Positions 10,783 through 21,900 are shown, counted from the first letter of the stretch. The stretch is 64,000 nucleotides of DNA from Ostrinia nubilalis (GCF_963855985.1 NC_087117.1:6583001-6647000); one strand, 5' to 3'. Numbers and translations: made by a program. The notes: generated from the letters alone by a model not told the origin.

Positions 10783-13258
10783 GTAAGATTCCCGATAGGG
10801 TCACGGGGACAATGAGGAATTAAATTAAAAAAAAAAATTTTTTTGTCCGTCAATGTTCATATAAAAAATATTGGACACGTATATTTTTAATTGTCAATCA
10901 AACAATTACAAAGTTATAGTGCGTTGAAGTTCCGCGCGACGTCAGAAAGTGCTGCACTTTTACGCACTCACTGACGTCACAACTTTGACACGGTATATCT
11001 CTTTACATTTTCATTAGTTTTAAAAAGTGAAAAATACGTGTCGAGTAGTTTTTGATAAGCTAACTGAATTAAAACTTGCTTTTTTACCCAGGATACATCC
11101 CTATTGTAACAAAGACGTGTTGCGAACTTTTTGGCTAAAAACTATTTGACGATGGCTACAGAAAAGATGCCCGTATTCACAAACAGTGCGCGTGGACGCA
11201 CAGGGTAATACTAACCAATCACAGAGCTCTATTCAACGCTGCGCGTTCGATTTGCTGCTTCACTTACGCAAGCATCGTTTTTGAATACGGGCGTAAATAT
11301 TGTGGCATCTTATTGTAGTTGTAGATTAAGAGCTAGTGAACGCCAGACCTACGTCATTTTATAAAAACTGAAAGTTTGTCAGCGTATGCTCCCAATGTAG
11401 GATATAATGTTGCTGAATTATGAAGTTTGGGTTATCGTGGCTTTGGCAGCTACCCTATAAAAACTGTCTGGTAAGGAGTTGGAACTGTCAAAACTGTCTG
11501 GCTGTTGGGGAAAATACTTTTAATTATTGCCCAAATATTATACATAAAAATCAGATTTTAGGGTATACTGTCGACTGCACAAACATCAAGCTAAATACTG
11601 TGGGATATTATGTTTTATGTAGTTTTATTAGGGGATATTTTGCTATAACAAACAATGTATGATACATCTCATACATCTAGGTAGTTCTTCGTAATTGCTA
11701 AAATTGTTGATTATTTGGTGAAACTCCCGCATCTTACTTGATGGAAATTGATGGTCACGCTGACGGTGGAAACGAGCTACACCTGGAATCCTTAACCATA
11801 AGAACTGGCTGAACTACAGTACTGGGGAATCTTACCTCCAACCGCTGAAATACAATGCTATTAACATTGTAGTTATGGTGACAGATGGTGCATGGTGGTA
11901 TGCAAATACCTCTCACAGGCATCAGTCTCACACAAACAACTATGTTTTATGAATTGTTATGTGCTTGATAACTTGTGTCATTGTAATGTTTGTAATAAGA
12001 AAATAAAGACTATTTATTATAATGGTAGCTACCCAGGTGGACTTAAAAGATGCCCTACCACCAATCAAGGTTCTCTGATTCGACCATGGTAACGTCACTC
12101 CGAGGATAACTACAGAAGTCCGGTCGCCGAACAGCTAGAAACTCGTCCAATGACCCCAAAGTACCCATCCATCGCGACTGTACGACGGACAGTGAGTGTG
12201 CGGGCGCGACAGCAATATAACTACGCGCGAGCGATAAGGATGGGTAGCTTGGGGTCATTGGACAAAATTCTACGGGCTCACAGACCGGGCTTTAATCGCG
12301 TTGTAGCTGAAAATATTTAGCGCAATCGGGGCCCAAGGTTCATTAGTTCTACGGACCTCATTTCTGCAAGCTCCAAGGACCTCTTCGGGACGAGCTCTAT
12401 AGGGGTTGAGGGAGTAGTAGAGGTCTTTATGACCTCTACCACTACTTCTTCTCCTGTACAGCCAGAATCTACGGTTACCGCCATCTATCGGACATCGGTG
12501 AAGTAATGTGAAGACATCAATATCGAGCGACTACGTCCTGCCGAAGATTGTTTGTGTGAATTATGGGAGCGCGCACACGGAAGAATTTTGTCGCCGTGAC
12601 TGTTTTGTCACACATAGAGAACCTTTCAGCTCAAAATGCTAACCGCTCGGAAATAGCCAACTTCTCATAATGCCAAATTCTTGACAGGTCCATGGCACGC
12701 GACTTGACTGTGACAGAAACTTTTTCTCACCTCTATGCGCGCGCTCTCTAAAGATTAATTTGTGTCTTTTATATGAATAAATAATAGGTATTTTATTCAA
12801 TAAATTGTGTAGCTATTATGCTTTTTGTTGGTAATTTATGCAAAGATTTACATTGATGTACAAAATGTTTTGTATGTATATTGTTAAGATGAGGAGCCTT
12901 TACTTATGTACCTCTGTTTACTATAATTAAATCGATCTATTTAGGAACTAATTGTGAAAACTCTTTTGGTAAATGTAGCTTTAAATCAGTACATATTATA
13001 AAACAAAGTTGCTTCGCTGTCTTTCTGTCCCTATGTATGCTTAGATCTTTAGAACTAAGCAACTAATTTTATTATGGGTTTTTTTAAATAGATAGAGTAA
13101 CTCAAGAGGAAAGTTTATATAAAACATGCATATTATAGATGAGAAAAGCCGGGAAATTCCATTGCAACCGTGCGAAGCCGGGGCGGCCCGCTAGTGTGTA
13201 ATAAAATGCTTTTTATTCTAACAATGAAAGTAAATAAATGTACGTTTCTCTCATTCAG
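10783..13258 (+). other. Intron 2
   Basis: Contains a GACGTCAGAAAGTGCTGCAC fragment (10915-10985, related to 46280-46340), half of a family O element (11092-11150), a family F MITE (11171-11294), a LINE-like fragment (11735-11830), a shortened family A MITE (12115-12294) and a hairpin GTAGTAGAGGTC...GACCTCTACCACTAC (12415-12450). The rest is AT-rich. Confidence 0.6.
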
Positions 13259-13376
13259 AAGAAGGAGGCCCAAGTGACATCCACCACGAAGGCGGCCAAT
13301 GGCGAGCTGAAGCGGCCGCCTGACACGGACAGCGACGACACCGCTTCCCCGCCCAAGAAGAACAAGACGGACGACG
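13259..13376 (+). CDS. TCERG1: TCERG1 exon 3: acidic and basic linker after the WW domain
   Basis: The exon encodes KKEAQVTSTTKAANGELKRP, then PDTDSDDTASPPKKNKTDDG. It is a low-complexity linker with a basic PPKKNK stretch that may act as a nuclear localisation signal, comparable to the KAKKRKR segment of the vertebrate protein. The acceptor TCATTCAG has a good pyrimidine tract. The donor ACG|GTGAGT leaves phase 1, completed by GC of exon 4. Most of the exon is repeated three more times just downstream. Confidence 0.88.
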
Positions 13377-13378
13377 GT

Positions 13379-13740
13379 GAGTGTTGTTCCGCCGAGTGAC
13401 GTCACCACGAAGGCGGCCAATGGCGAGCTGAAGCGGCCGCCTGACACCGACAGCGACGACACCGCTTCCCCGCCCAAGAAGAACAAGACGGACGACGGTG
13501 AGTGTTGTTCCGCCCAGTGACGTCACCACGAAGGCGGCCAATGGCGAGCTGAAGCGGCCGCCTGACACCGACAGCGACGACACCGCTTCCCCGCCCAAGA
13601 AGAACTAGACGGACGACGGTGAGTGTTGTTCCGCCGAGTGACGTCACCACGAAGGCGGCCAACGGCGAGCTGAAGCGGCCGCCTGACACCACAAGCGACG
13701 ACACCGCTTCCCCGCCCAAGAAGAACGCGGTCAGCCTGTG
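13379..13740 (+). repeat. Tandem partial copies of exon 3 with 5' splice site
   Basis: Three further copies of the exon 3 segment starting at ACCACGAAGGCGGCCAA follow at a 121-bp spacing. Donor-like ACG|GTGAGT sites lie at 13377 (the real one), 13498 and 13619. The copies lack the acceptor and the first codons of exon 3. The third copy carries an in-frame TAG (AACTAG in place of AACAAG), and the fourth loses its donor where it runs into a fragment of a foldback element at about 13735. The period is not a multiple of three. Long antisense frames here are only a by-product of the high GC content. Confidence 0.9.
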
Positions 13741-13791
13741 CGTCCACGCGCACTGTGAGACCTCATAGTAATGTTAGTGAATACGGGCGTC
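13735..13791. repeat. Foldback MITE fragment (family F)
   Basis: The phrase TGTGCGTCCACGCGCACTGT followed by GAGACCTCATAGTAATGTTAGTGAATACGGGC is shared with elements at 11171-11294, 39003-39197 and 44262-44406. Here it directly abuts the broken fourth copy of exon 3. Confidence 0.7.
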
Positions 13792-13866
13792 CATTTTTTC
13801 ACTACGTCGCTGACCTGACACCCCTCTTTTCTCCCATCCACTCGTTTCTTTTGTGATCTTGTAGAG

Positions 13867-14143
13867 CCTATACAGGGTGTTAGGTAAATGGGTATATGAG
13901 CCGACACTAGCCCATGTTAACATGGTCATATAAATGGTATGGTGAAGTCAGAAATTTGATATCATCATTTTAATTTTTTTAATTTTCATACAAAATAAAT
14001 TTTATAAAATCCGATTTGTATGAAAAATAAAATAATTAAAATGAAGACATCAATTTTCTGACTTCACCATACCATTTATAGATGCCCATGTTAACATGGG
14101 CTAGTGTCGGCTCATATACCCATTTACCTAACACCCTGTATAA
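13867..14143. mobile_element. Foldback MITE (family H, CAGGGTGTTAGGTAAATGGG)
   Basis: Inverted arms of about 110 bp begin TACAGGGTGTTAGGTAAATG and end in the reverse complement at 14143, with TA at both borders, as expected for a Tc1/mariner-type non-autonomous element. Related copies lie at about 37625-37720 and, interrupted by another element, at 39361-40309. Confidence 0.85.
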
Positions 14144-14430
14144 TAGGTTAAGTGCTATTTATAGGCGTTACACAAAAGAAATTGAATTAACGTAGCACAG
14201 AATATTAGTGAATTTTAAATTGAAATTAGTTGAATAACAATAAATTAATAATTTTACAATAATTTGCAAAAAATACTTATTATTACTATTATCGCGTAAA
14301 ATCGATAAAATGGCGCGACAATAGCTTATTAACTTCTATAAGAATCAAAGCATTGCGCCATACTGTCAAGTCATAAATGCTTAACACGCCACATAAGACG
14401 CCATAATTAATATCTACCCTCGTTCCGCAG

Positions 14431-14558
14431 GCAAGAAGGGCACCATCGACGTGGGCAAGGACGCGGCCATGGAGGCAGAAATGCGAGCAGCCCGCGAGCG
14501 CGCCGTCGTGCCGCACGAGCAGCGCCTGCGCGCCTTCCTGCAGATGCTGCACGAGAAG
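14431..14558 (+). CDS. TCERG1: TCERG1 exon 4: start of FF1
   Basis: The exon encodes KKGTIDVGKDAAMEAEMRAA, RERAVVPHEQ and RLRAFLQMLHEK. The segment AAMEAEMRAARERAVVP is a hallmark of the TCERG1 family just before FF1, and RAFLQMLHEK is helix 1 of FF1. Acceptor CGTTCCGCAG and donor AAG|GTAAGA are near consensus, and the exon ends in phase 0. The last 25-50 nt, with the donor, have been copied about ten times into the following intron. Confidence 0.92.
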
Positions 14559-14589
14559 GTAAGATGATCCCTCCACTGTTTACTATCCG

Positions 14590-15955
14590 GCTCGAAGGAC
14601 CAGAAAAGTGTGTAGAATGATCCGGCTCAAAATATCAGAAAAGCTCCCGGAACGATCCGGCTCGAAGGACTGCGCTTTCCTGCAGATGCTGCACGAGAAG
14701 GTAATATAATATACCATCCCTCCACAGAATTCATCTCATTCATCTATCTAGAGCGGAAAAATCCGGCTCGAAGCACCAGAAAAGTTGTAGAATAATACAG
14801 CCGCACGAGCAGACGCTGCGCGCCTTCCTGCAGATGCTGCACGAGAAGGTATGATTACATTGAACTATATCCGGCTCGAAGGACCAAAAAGATTTACAGC
14901 CAAGATAGGCGACGCCTGTGTGCCTTCTTGCAGATGCTGCACGAGAAGGTAATATAATACCCCATCCCTCCACAGAATTCATCTCATTCATCTATCTAGG
15001 GCGGAAAAATCCGGCTCGAAGGACCAGAAAAGTTGTAGAATAATACAGCCGCACGAGCAGAGGCTGCGCGCCTTCCTGCAGATGCTGCACGAGAAGGTAT
15101 GATTACATTTAACTATATCCGGCTCGAAGGACCAAAAAGATTTACAGCCAAGATAGGCGACGCCTGTGTGCCTTCTTGCAGATGCTGCACGAGAAGGTAA
15201 TATAATACCCCATCCCTCCACAGAATTCATCTCATTCATCTATCTAGGGCGGAAAAATCCGGCTCGAAGGACCAGAAAAGTTGTAGAATAATACAGCCGC
15301 ACGAGCAGAGGCTGCGCGCCTTCCTGCAGATGCTGCACGAGAAGGTATGATTACATTGAACTATATCCGGCTCGAAGGACCAAAAAGATTTACAGCCAAG
15401 ATAGGCGACGCCTGTGTGCCTTCCTGCAGATGCTGCACGAGAAGGTAATTTCCCTCACTGAATTCATCTTAAGCCTATATGAAGACTGCAGAAAATCCGG
15501 CTCGAAGGACCAGAAAGATTCCCAGCTCGCCTTCCTGCAGATGCTGCACGAGAACGTAATATAATATCCCATCCTTCCACAGAACACATCCTTAGTTTAT
15601 AGGAAAAATATGCTGAGTAATTCGGCTTGAAGGACCAGAAAAGTGAACAAACCATCCGGCTGGAAGGACCAAAAAGTTTTACAGCCAAGACTACAGCCCC
15701 ACGAGCGAGGCTGCGCTCGTTCCTGCTGATGCTGCAAGAGAAGGTAAGATTACATTGAACCCTTTCTATCCGGCTCGAAGGACCATAAAGATTTGGTTGC
15801 AAAAAAAAATGCCCCATCCCTCGTTCACTGTGTGTGTACATCCCTTCAGAACACACTCCCACCACAGACACTTAAGGATTGACGCACACACATGACGATT
15901 GACGACGTATCACGCTTATAACATACAAAGATGCTGCACGATAAGGTGAGATTAG
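14590..15955 (+). repeat. Array of exon 4 3' ends with splice donors
   Basis: Ten copies of the FF1 helix-1 coding end (core CAGATGCTGCACGAGAAG followed by GT) occur after the real donor at 14559. Donor-like sites are at about 14701, 14849, 14949, 15097, 15197, 15345, 15445, 15556, 15744 and 15946. The central part is a 248-bp unit repeated from about 14740, holding two copies each. Between copies a short phrase ATCCGGCTCGAAGGACCA recurs about a dozen times. None of the copies has a convincing acceptor. The copies become more degenerate towards the right. Confidence 0.9.
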
Positions 15956-16075
15956 TGTCCCATCCCTCCAAACCCTGATTTGGCGATTGAAGTGGGACTA
16001 CGAAAACGGTGAAACGTACACCACAGAAATCTAGAAAAGAAGGGAATACACAGAAGAGTTAGCTCGTACAACCCT

Positions 16076-16249
16076 AAGGCTGGTTTTATTTAGAATCGCG
16101 CTGACCGCTCGCTGATCGTCGGCGCTGACAAATCAAAATGTATGTAATTAAAGGGAACGTTTCTAAGTGACGCTGATCGCTCGGCGCCGACGCTTCATAC
16201 ATTTCAGCTGTCAGCGCTGACGGTCAGCGTGATTCTAAAACCAGCCTAA
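16076..16249. mobile_element. Foldback MITE with TAA target duplication
   Basis: Inverted ends GGCTGGTTTTATTTAGAATC and the complementary GATTCTAAAACCAGCC are flanked by TAA on both sides, a PIF/Harbinger-like 3-bp target duplication. The interior repeats GCTGACCGCTCGCTGATCG-like motifs. Confidence 0.8.
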
Positions 16250-16336
16250 GTAGTCGCACGAGACCGCGGTAACAACTGATTTTTGTTGTATTGATTTGAT
16301 AGTACTTAAGTTATTAATATTTGAATTTGTCCTCAG

Positions 16337-16429
16337 GACGTGTCCGCGTTCAGTGCCTGGGAGAAAGAGCTGCATAAGATCGTCTTCGACCCGCGCTATC
16401 TCATGCTCGACGCGAAGGAACGGCGGCAG
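16337..16429 (+). CDS. TCERG1: TCERG1 exon 5: core of FF1
   Basis: This 31-codon exon encodes [20 protein letters not shown] and [11 protein letters not shown]. It holds the FF1 signature Trp in AFSAWEKEL and the FDPRYLML motif of the short helix before helix 3. FF1 is completed by VFDQYV in exon 6. The exon keeps phase 0 on both sides. The match to the vertebrate FF1 is very close, so this is the most confident exon of the gene. Confidence 0.96.
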
Positions 16430-16451
16430 GTGAGTGGCTCATTGATTTTAT

Positions 16452-16545
16452 GTCATCATCATCTCAGCCATAGGACGTCCACTGCTGAACATAGGCCTCC
16501 GCCAATGCTTTCCATGTTGCCCGGTTGGTAGCGGCCAGCGCCCGT
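16452..16545 (+). repeat. LINE 3' tail fragment (lepidopteran, GGACGTCCACTGCTGAACAT family)
   Basis: The fragment begins with a short CATCATCATC-like tract, then AGCCATAGGACGTCCACTGC and CCGCCAATGCTTTCC. The same phrase occurs at 31239, 31977, 55790 and, reversed, at 1-50 and 61968-62120. It is a widespread 3' end of a lepidopteran LINE; exact clade is not determined here. Confidence 0.75.
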
Positions 16546-16574
16546 GAGCACGACATGTTATGGTCTTTGTTGAC

Positions 16575-17440
16575 TAAAGCCCGGTCTGTGCGTCCAATGA
16601 CCCCAAGCTACCCATCCTTTTCGCTCGCGCGTAATTATGTTGTAGTCGCGCTCGCACTCACTGCGGGCGCCCGTCGCACAGTCGCGACAGCAATACAATT
16701 ACGCGCGAGCGATAAGGATGGGTAGCTTTGGGTCATTGGACAAAATTCTACGTGCTCGCAGACAAGACTATAGAGGATTAATGAGATCTTGGGTGCCATG
16801 TTATGAAGCTTTGAAATTCGTCTCTTAAAACGTGCCGTGCACGCTTGCTAGTCTAGAAAGTCTGAGACCACCGATTTTTAGTTGGCCGATAGTTGTGCCC
16901 GATTTTAAATTGTATGAAGAATCGTCCAAATCGAATCGGCGTTATGTGCGCACTTTCATAAATGCCCATACTGATCAACTGCCCGACTAAACTATCGGCT
17001 GACGAAAAATCAACGGTGTGCGCCTAGGCTTAGTGTCGGCGTAAATGGGCCACCGACCACAGCCACCGGTGGCCAACGACGGCGACTTAACGCACTTTTT
17101 GCATAGTGGCGAGTCGCGGACACTATAGCGAGTGGCCGCCACCGGCTACACGTGTGCGCTCTATACAAAATAAATTAAAAAGTGTGTCAAGTCGCCGTCG
17201 CTGGCCACCGGTGGCTGTGGTCGGTGGCTCATTTGCGCCGACACTAAGGCTGGTTTTAAGTGTCACGCGGACAGTCCGGTGCGGACCCGCTCCGCACGGC
17301 CAATCTGTATGAACTTCTAGGGAGCGTTTTAGAGTAATGCGGTCCGGAGGAACCGCTCCGCTCCATAGCAGTTCATACAGATCGGCTGTGCGGACCGATC
17401 CGCACTGACAGTCCGCGTGACACTAAAACCAGCCTTAACT
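16575..17440. mobile_element. Row of four foldback MITEs
   Basis: Four different inverted-repeat elements stand almost end to end. They are family A at 16575-16772; one with CCGATTTTTAGTTGGCCGATAG arms at about 16866-17018; one with GTCGGCGTAAATGGGCCACC arms at about 17033-17246; and one with GGCTGGTTTTAAGTGTCACG arms at about 17248-17436. Together they fill most of intron 5. Confidence 0.75.
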
Positions 17441-17506
17441 CGATCGGGTTGTAGTGAGAAACTGCTTGAAGTTTATAAGTTCGTATTTAACTTGGCTTTT
17501 TATCAG

Positions 17507-17625
17507 GTGTTCGACCAATACGTGCGCGACCGGGCCGAGGAGGAGCGCAAGGAGATGAAGAACCGGCTGCAGCAGAAGAAGCTCGCCTTCCGCGCGCTTA
17601 TGGACGAAGCCAAGCTGCAGGCCAA
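17507..17625 (+). CDS. TCERG1: TCERG1 exon 6: end of FF1 and start of FF2
   Basis: The exon encodes VFDQYVRDRAEEERKEMKNR, then LQQKKLAFRALMDEAKLQAK. VFDQYV is the last FF1 helix and contains the second signature Phe. The Arg/Glu-rich linker is the rigid helix joining FF1 to FF2 in this family, and LAFRALMDEAKL is helix 1 of FF2. The acceptor TTTTTATCAG is strong; donor is AA|GTGAGT in phase 2. Confidence 0.95.
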
Positions 17626-17676
17626 GTGAGTACACAGTCCTTATATCCACAAAGGGCATAACACAACCCCTATGTG

Positions 17677-17870
17677 TAAAGCCCGGTCCGTGAGCACGTA
17701 GAATTTTGTCCAATGACCCCAAGCTACCCATCGCAAAACTGTCGCGTACGCATACTCACTGCGGGTGTCAGTCGCACAATCGCGACAGCAATATAATTAC
17801 GCGCGAGCGATAAGGATGCGTAGCTAATGGTCATTGGACAAAATTCTACGTGCTCACGGACCAGACTATA
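17677..17870. mobile_element. Foldback MITE family A
   Basis: A palindromic element starting AAAGCCCGGTCCGTGAGCAC and ending with CGGACCAGACTA, flanked by TA. It carries the family phrase CCAATGACCCCAAGCTACCC in both arms. Short open frames reading MTPSYPSLSL in other copies are by-products of this sequence. Confidence 0.85.
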
Positions 17871-17989
17871 GGCGCACATAAGGCGACTTGACGAGACGAC
17901 AGGCTGCGGCTGACAATTTCATATATTTTGTTCAAAGCTTCGCACACTTGGCGTCAGTCGCAGAGTGGCGACCATAAGCTAATATATTT

Positions 17990-18310
17990 TTTTATCCACA
18001 ACGAGGAAGCTCTTGGCCTGTATCTCACCTGATGGTAAGTGATGATCAGGCCGAAGGTGGAAGCGAGCTTCACCCGGAATCCTCAACCACGGAGGATATA
18101 TGAAACTAACGGCTGCCCGCGACTTCGCACGCGTGGATCCCGTTTCACCCCCTTAGGGGTTGAATTTTGCAAAATTCCGTCTTAGTGAGCACCTACGTTC
18201 TAAAAGGAACCCTCGTGCAAAATGTGAGACTTCTAGCTTTTGTAGTTTCTGAGATTTCGTGATGAGTGTGTGAGTCAGTCAGTGACCTTTTGCTTTTATA
18301 GACAAGAATA
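17990..18310 (+). repeat. Two LINE-like tails in intron 6
   Basis: The block at 17990-18105 has TATCTCACCTGATGGTAAGT and GGCCGAAGGTGGAAGCGAGC, shared with 11735-11830 and, reversed, 45410-45520 and 46480-46640. The block at 18105-18310 starts CGGCTGCCCGCGACTTCGCA, a phrase common in insect RTE-like LINE ends. Assignment to a clade is tentative. Confidence 0.5.
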
Positions 18311-18589
18311 GGTGTCAAGTCGCCGAGCTGTCGCTGTCGCGTGTCGCCTAGTGTGCGCCAGTACTATGCGTCCCACTGCAGGGCGCAGCCCTTATAAGCG
18401 CCCCACTAGAAAGTATTGCCTATACAGCAAAATGTAGTGGTTCTGGTTATGTGTTGTTTTGTAGCACAGCACCCTATAAGAGCGGTAAAACTTCGGGTTT
18501 TACCCCTAATAAAACAGTTTGAATAGTTCCTACAAAAAAAGTTTAAAAAGCCTTATTTTTCTCCTAGACAAGGTCGTCGTAACGTTGTA

Positions 18590-18790
18590 TTTTTAGTTCG
18601 TTTCATCCACTCGGCCGCGCCCCAGCTATGTTTGGTCTCGGTCGCGCGGGGTGCGGGGAGTGGGGTCCGAGCAATCCGAGCGGCATTATTGTAGTGTGCG
18701 TGTGCACTCATGGATGATTTAGCGTGTACCGATAACACTCAAACATTAGCGGAAGAATGGTGGGGCGCGTCTTCGTGAATGAAACGGATC
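18590..18790. mobile_element. Foldback MITE family D
   Basis: Ends read TTCGTTTCATCCACTCGG and the near complement CGTCTTCGTGAATGAAACGG. The interior has GTTTGGTCTCGGTCGCGCGG and GCATTATTGTAGTGTGCGTG. Other copies are at 7850-7995 and 47974-48165. Confidence 0.8.
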
Positions 18791-19009
18791 TATAAAATCC
18801 TAAATCCTGTTCATTACATTTCAAATTTTCACTGTGTTACCTACTATCTATTAGTTTTGATATTTGCAACTGTCCACATTGCATGCCGTGCCAGCCTTTA
18901 ATTAAGACAGCACTTAGTTTTAAGCACTTTTAGTTATAGTAATTTCATTCATGTATGCGTGTTTGTCTTGTTGGTTGTCCTAATAAATAAAATAAAATAA
19001 ATCTCTTAG

Positions 19010-19160
19010 ATCGTCATTCAGCGAGTTCTCATCAAAACACGGGCGCGACGACCGCTTCAAGGCGATCGAGAAGCCGCGCGACCGGACGACCTACTTCAAC
19101 GAGTACATCGCCGAGCTGCGCAAGAAAGAGAAGGAGGATAAGGAGAGGAAGAGAGAGCAG
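19010..19160 (+). CDS. TCERG1: TCERG1 exon 7: rest of FF2
   Basis: The exon encodes SSFSEFSSKHGRDDRFKAIE, then KPRDRTTYFNEYIAELRKKE and a K/E-rich tail ending KRKREQ-like. SFSEFSSKHGRDDRFKAIE is the FF2 core and TTYFNEYI its last helix. It joins exon 6 in phase 2 (AA|A) and leaves in phase 0 with donor CAG|GTGAGT. All residues typical for FF2 are present. Confidence 0.95.
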
Positions 19161-19337
19161 GTGAGTGGGAGCAACGTGTGGGGGGCGGGACGGGGCAGGC
19201 GGGGCGTTTGCCGGAGGGGCGTGGCCTAGTAAACAGTATTGCAGGAAAGAGGCGTGGTTTAGAGATGAAGGGGCGGGGTTTGAAAAAGGGCGTGGCGATA
19301 CGTGACTGATGTGACGTGTTTTGTTTCCTTTTAACAC
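19161..19337 (+). other. G-rich 5' end of intron 7
   Basis: The first 150 bp after the exon 7 donor are unusually rich in GGGG and GGGCG runs (for example GTGTGGGGGGCGGGACGGGG). Such G-runs near a donor often act as intronic splicing enhancers. No repeat family was recognised. Confidence 0.4.
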
Positions 19338-19675
19338 GCTTTTAGTAGGTCGTCGTTTATGTAACTTACTATTTAATGGAATCTAAGAATCTGAATTACA
19401 CGCACTTCAAATTCATGTACCATCATGAAACTTTGCATTATATGTATGTAGATTAGATAACAATAAAATTATGGTACCATCGAGCTGGTATAATGATAGG
19501 ACTGGAAGGTGTCCATAGAAACTCCTAAACAAAACGACGGAATCGCATCGAGTTTGGGTTCTTTTGCAGTAATTGAAAGCGTGTTTTTAGTTTTCTAAAC
19601 TATTAATTTATTCAATATCGCTTGGTGCGGTTTGGCCAGTGTCAATTAAAAATGTTTTGATTCTTTAACTTGTCA

Positions 19676-19795
19676 CTTCTCAGCCCCAGCTCATGTGTTG
19701 TCCCGCAGTGGTGGTAGGGCAAGCTATATTTGGGACGTGTATAAGCGCCCTGGAAAAGGCCTAAGTACTGAATAAAAGATTTGACTTTGATTCAA
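19676..19795 (+). repeat. Short interspersed repeat ending in AATAAA (family S1)
   Basis: Shares GTGGTGGTAGGGCAAGCTAT, TTTGGGACGTGTATAAG and CCTAAGTACTGAATAAA with copies at 26023-26125, 34318-34415 and 38543-38655, and weaker ones at 28965-29040 and 29293-29345. The end resembles a LINE or SINE 3' tail with a polyA signal. Confidence 0.7.
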
Positions 19796-19939
19796 ATAAT
19801 GAGTTGATAAATGATAAATTAATGTTATCCTTTATTTGTCCGCATCCCTCAAGTTTCAGTTTCAATCGACATTCAGCAAAGATGTGGTTTACTAACACCT
19901 TACGCGGACTTCTTGAGAGAATTTGAAAGAATCGCACTA

Positions 19940-20722
19940 TAGTCTATCCAATATAGCTTGATTAGAATGACGGCTGTCAAACGAATGTGACTAGTGCTGG
20001 GTATGTTTCGTACGGTTCACATAGATGTATCGATAAGTTTTCGAAAAAAATGATATAAAAAAATGCACCCAATTTTTCTTCATATCTTTATTCATAAAAA
20101 TGACAATTATGATTTAAATTTAAAGACAGTAAAATTTAAAATTCATATCAAGGGTGTACAACCTAAGTCGTAGTCATTATCATCAGTGTTCTTCAGTGGT
20201 TTTTTCCTCTCGCTAGAGGGCGGTGGGCATCTCTTCTAGAGCAACGGTGCTATGAATACCCAAAAAATTACCGGTGATTGATTTCCGATGTTTGATTATT
20301 TAAGAATGAAATGTTTTTTGGTTTTTGATAGTGAACATTTAGAAAAACGTATAACTTGACTTAAATATGTTAAAAAATTTGTTAAATATGTTAAAAAATT
20401 AGTTTTAATTTAATATGACATTTGTCGATATGTCCCAACACTAACATTTTTGTAACTCGAGATAACCTTGTAGAGACGTCGTTAATACTCTAGCTTGATT
20501 TTTATAATTTCGAATTACTACTTATTGGTGTAATTAACGCTGCATTTACACAAAATTAACATTTTTATTGGAAGCACTGTCGCGTCGAAAATATTGTTTG
20601 TAGGTCAGACGTGAATTATTTCTTGTCCGCCAATATTTAGCTCTCATTGATCGCTACTACAAAGTTATGTCGTTACTTTTGATGGCAGCTGTCATTCTAA
20701 TCAAGCTATATTGGATAGACTA
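19940..20722. mobile_element. Foldback element of 0.78 kb with TA target duplication
   Basis: Arms of about 40 bp, TAGTCTATCCAATATAGCTT and the complement ending GGATAGACTA, are flanked by TA on both sides. The arms continue through GATTAGAATGACAGCTGTC-like sequence. The AT-rich interior holds no recognisable transposase frame. Confidence 0.8.
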
Positions 20723-20723
20723 T

Positions 20724-21900
20724 AAAACAGTGCGATTACATTGTTTTCTTTTAAAATGTGATTGGCGGAAGATAAACATTCAGCCCGATCACAGCGTCTA
20801 ATAGATTCATACTGTTGTCGTGTGCTAAGTAATTTTTGTTCCAACTGGGAATTGTACGTAGGAAAATACAAGTAAATTAACTGTAACTTACTTTACGGTG
20901 ATGAAACACGTCGTCAAAATGTTACTGTCGCCATATTTACCTAAATAAATTAGTTATCAAATCAATAAACTAGTGAATTTTAGAATATGATATCCAACGG
21001 CAAACACCTTCGTCCAATACTATCTAATGCTGATTATTGATTTATTATAGTGTAAATTAAAGATGATTCTTATAATACAGCTACAAAGGATGACGCTCCG
21101 TTTAAAAAAAAACTAATAAGTTTTTATTTAATTGTTATTTTGTTCTGTCAACTCCAGCCGTTTGGTCTGTGGACAGAATCTTTATTTGTTTCATTTTAAA
21201 TTGTTAGATGAGAAAAATGATGAATGAATGAATGGTCAATATGGAAATCATTTTAGGAGGCATTATGTTCAGTGGACATACTGTAACTGAAATGATTGTG
21301 ATGAAGATAATAATCCAAAACCAACGACACCATGCTGAGTGGATACCTTTTCAGTATCATTGTAATTACCTACTCATTAAATAATTTTAAGTGTTGTAAG
21401 TGTATTGTCGATGATACTGAATAAACGTTTTTCTTTCTTTCTTTCAAAACCAATCGCAGGTTAAATCTACGACTGAGATTAAATCGAGTTTAGAGCGATG
21501 TTATCTACTGTACCATTTTTGACTTTTTGGTAAATGGTGTAAAAAATTAAGATGGCCAAAACCTACTTTAGCACATTATAACACATGAATAACTATTTAT
21601 TATGGATTGCAGACAGTGGTGACTTGAGTTTGTAGCGGCGCTTTTTCTCAGCACTTGCCAAATGATTGTCTCGAAGCGCTGGTAGGGAAAAAAAGTAATG
21701 AGACTTGTAAAGGCTCCTTAAGGGCATTTGACGATTTGTAAATAGTAATTTTATTATTCCAGATAAATGAAAACATTTTTGATTTGATTTGAACAGATAT
21801 TATATTTTAACTATTAAAACTGAGCCTCATCCTTTGCAGTGGTGGATATTTGCAACGCATTTTGATATTCTCATATTTATAATTGGTAGAAATGCTTAAC
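20724..21900 (+). other. AT-rich intron sequence, little recognised
   Basis: Apart from a repeat tail at 21400-21450 (TTGTCGATGATACTGAATAA then a CTTT tract, shared with 4230-4290), nothing with family resemblance or coding character was seen. Confidence 0.5.

Noticed and set aside
13133..13753. Minus-strand frames of 76-117 codons over the exon 3 copies
   Set aside because: They are antisense shadows of GC-rich tandem copies of a plus-strand exon and overlap one another.
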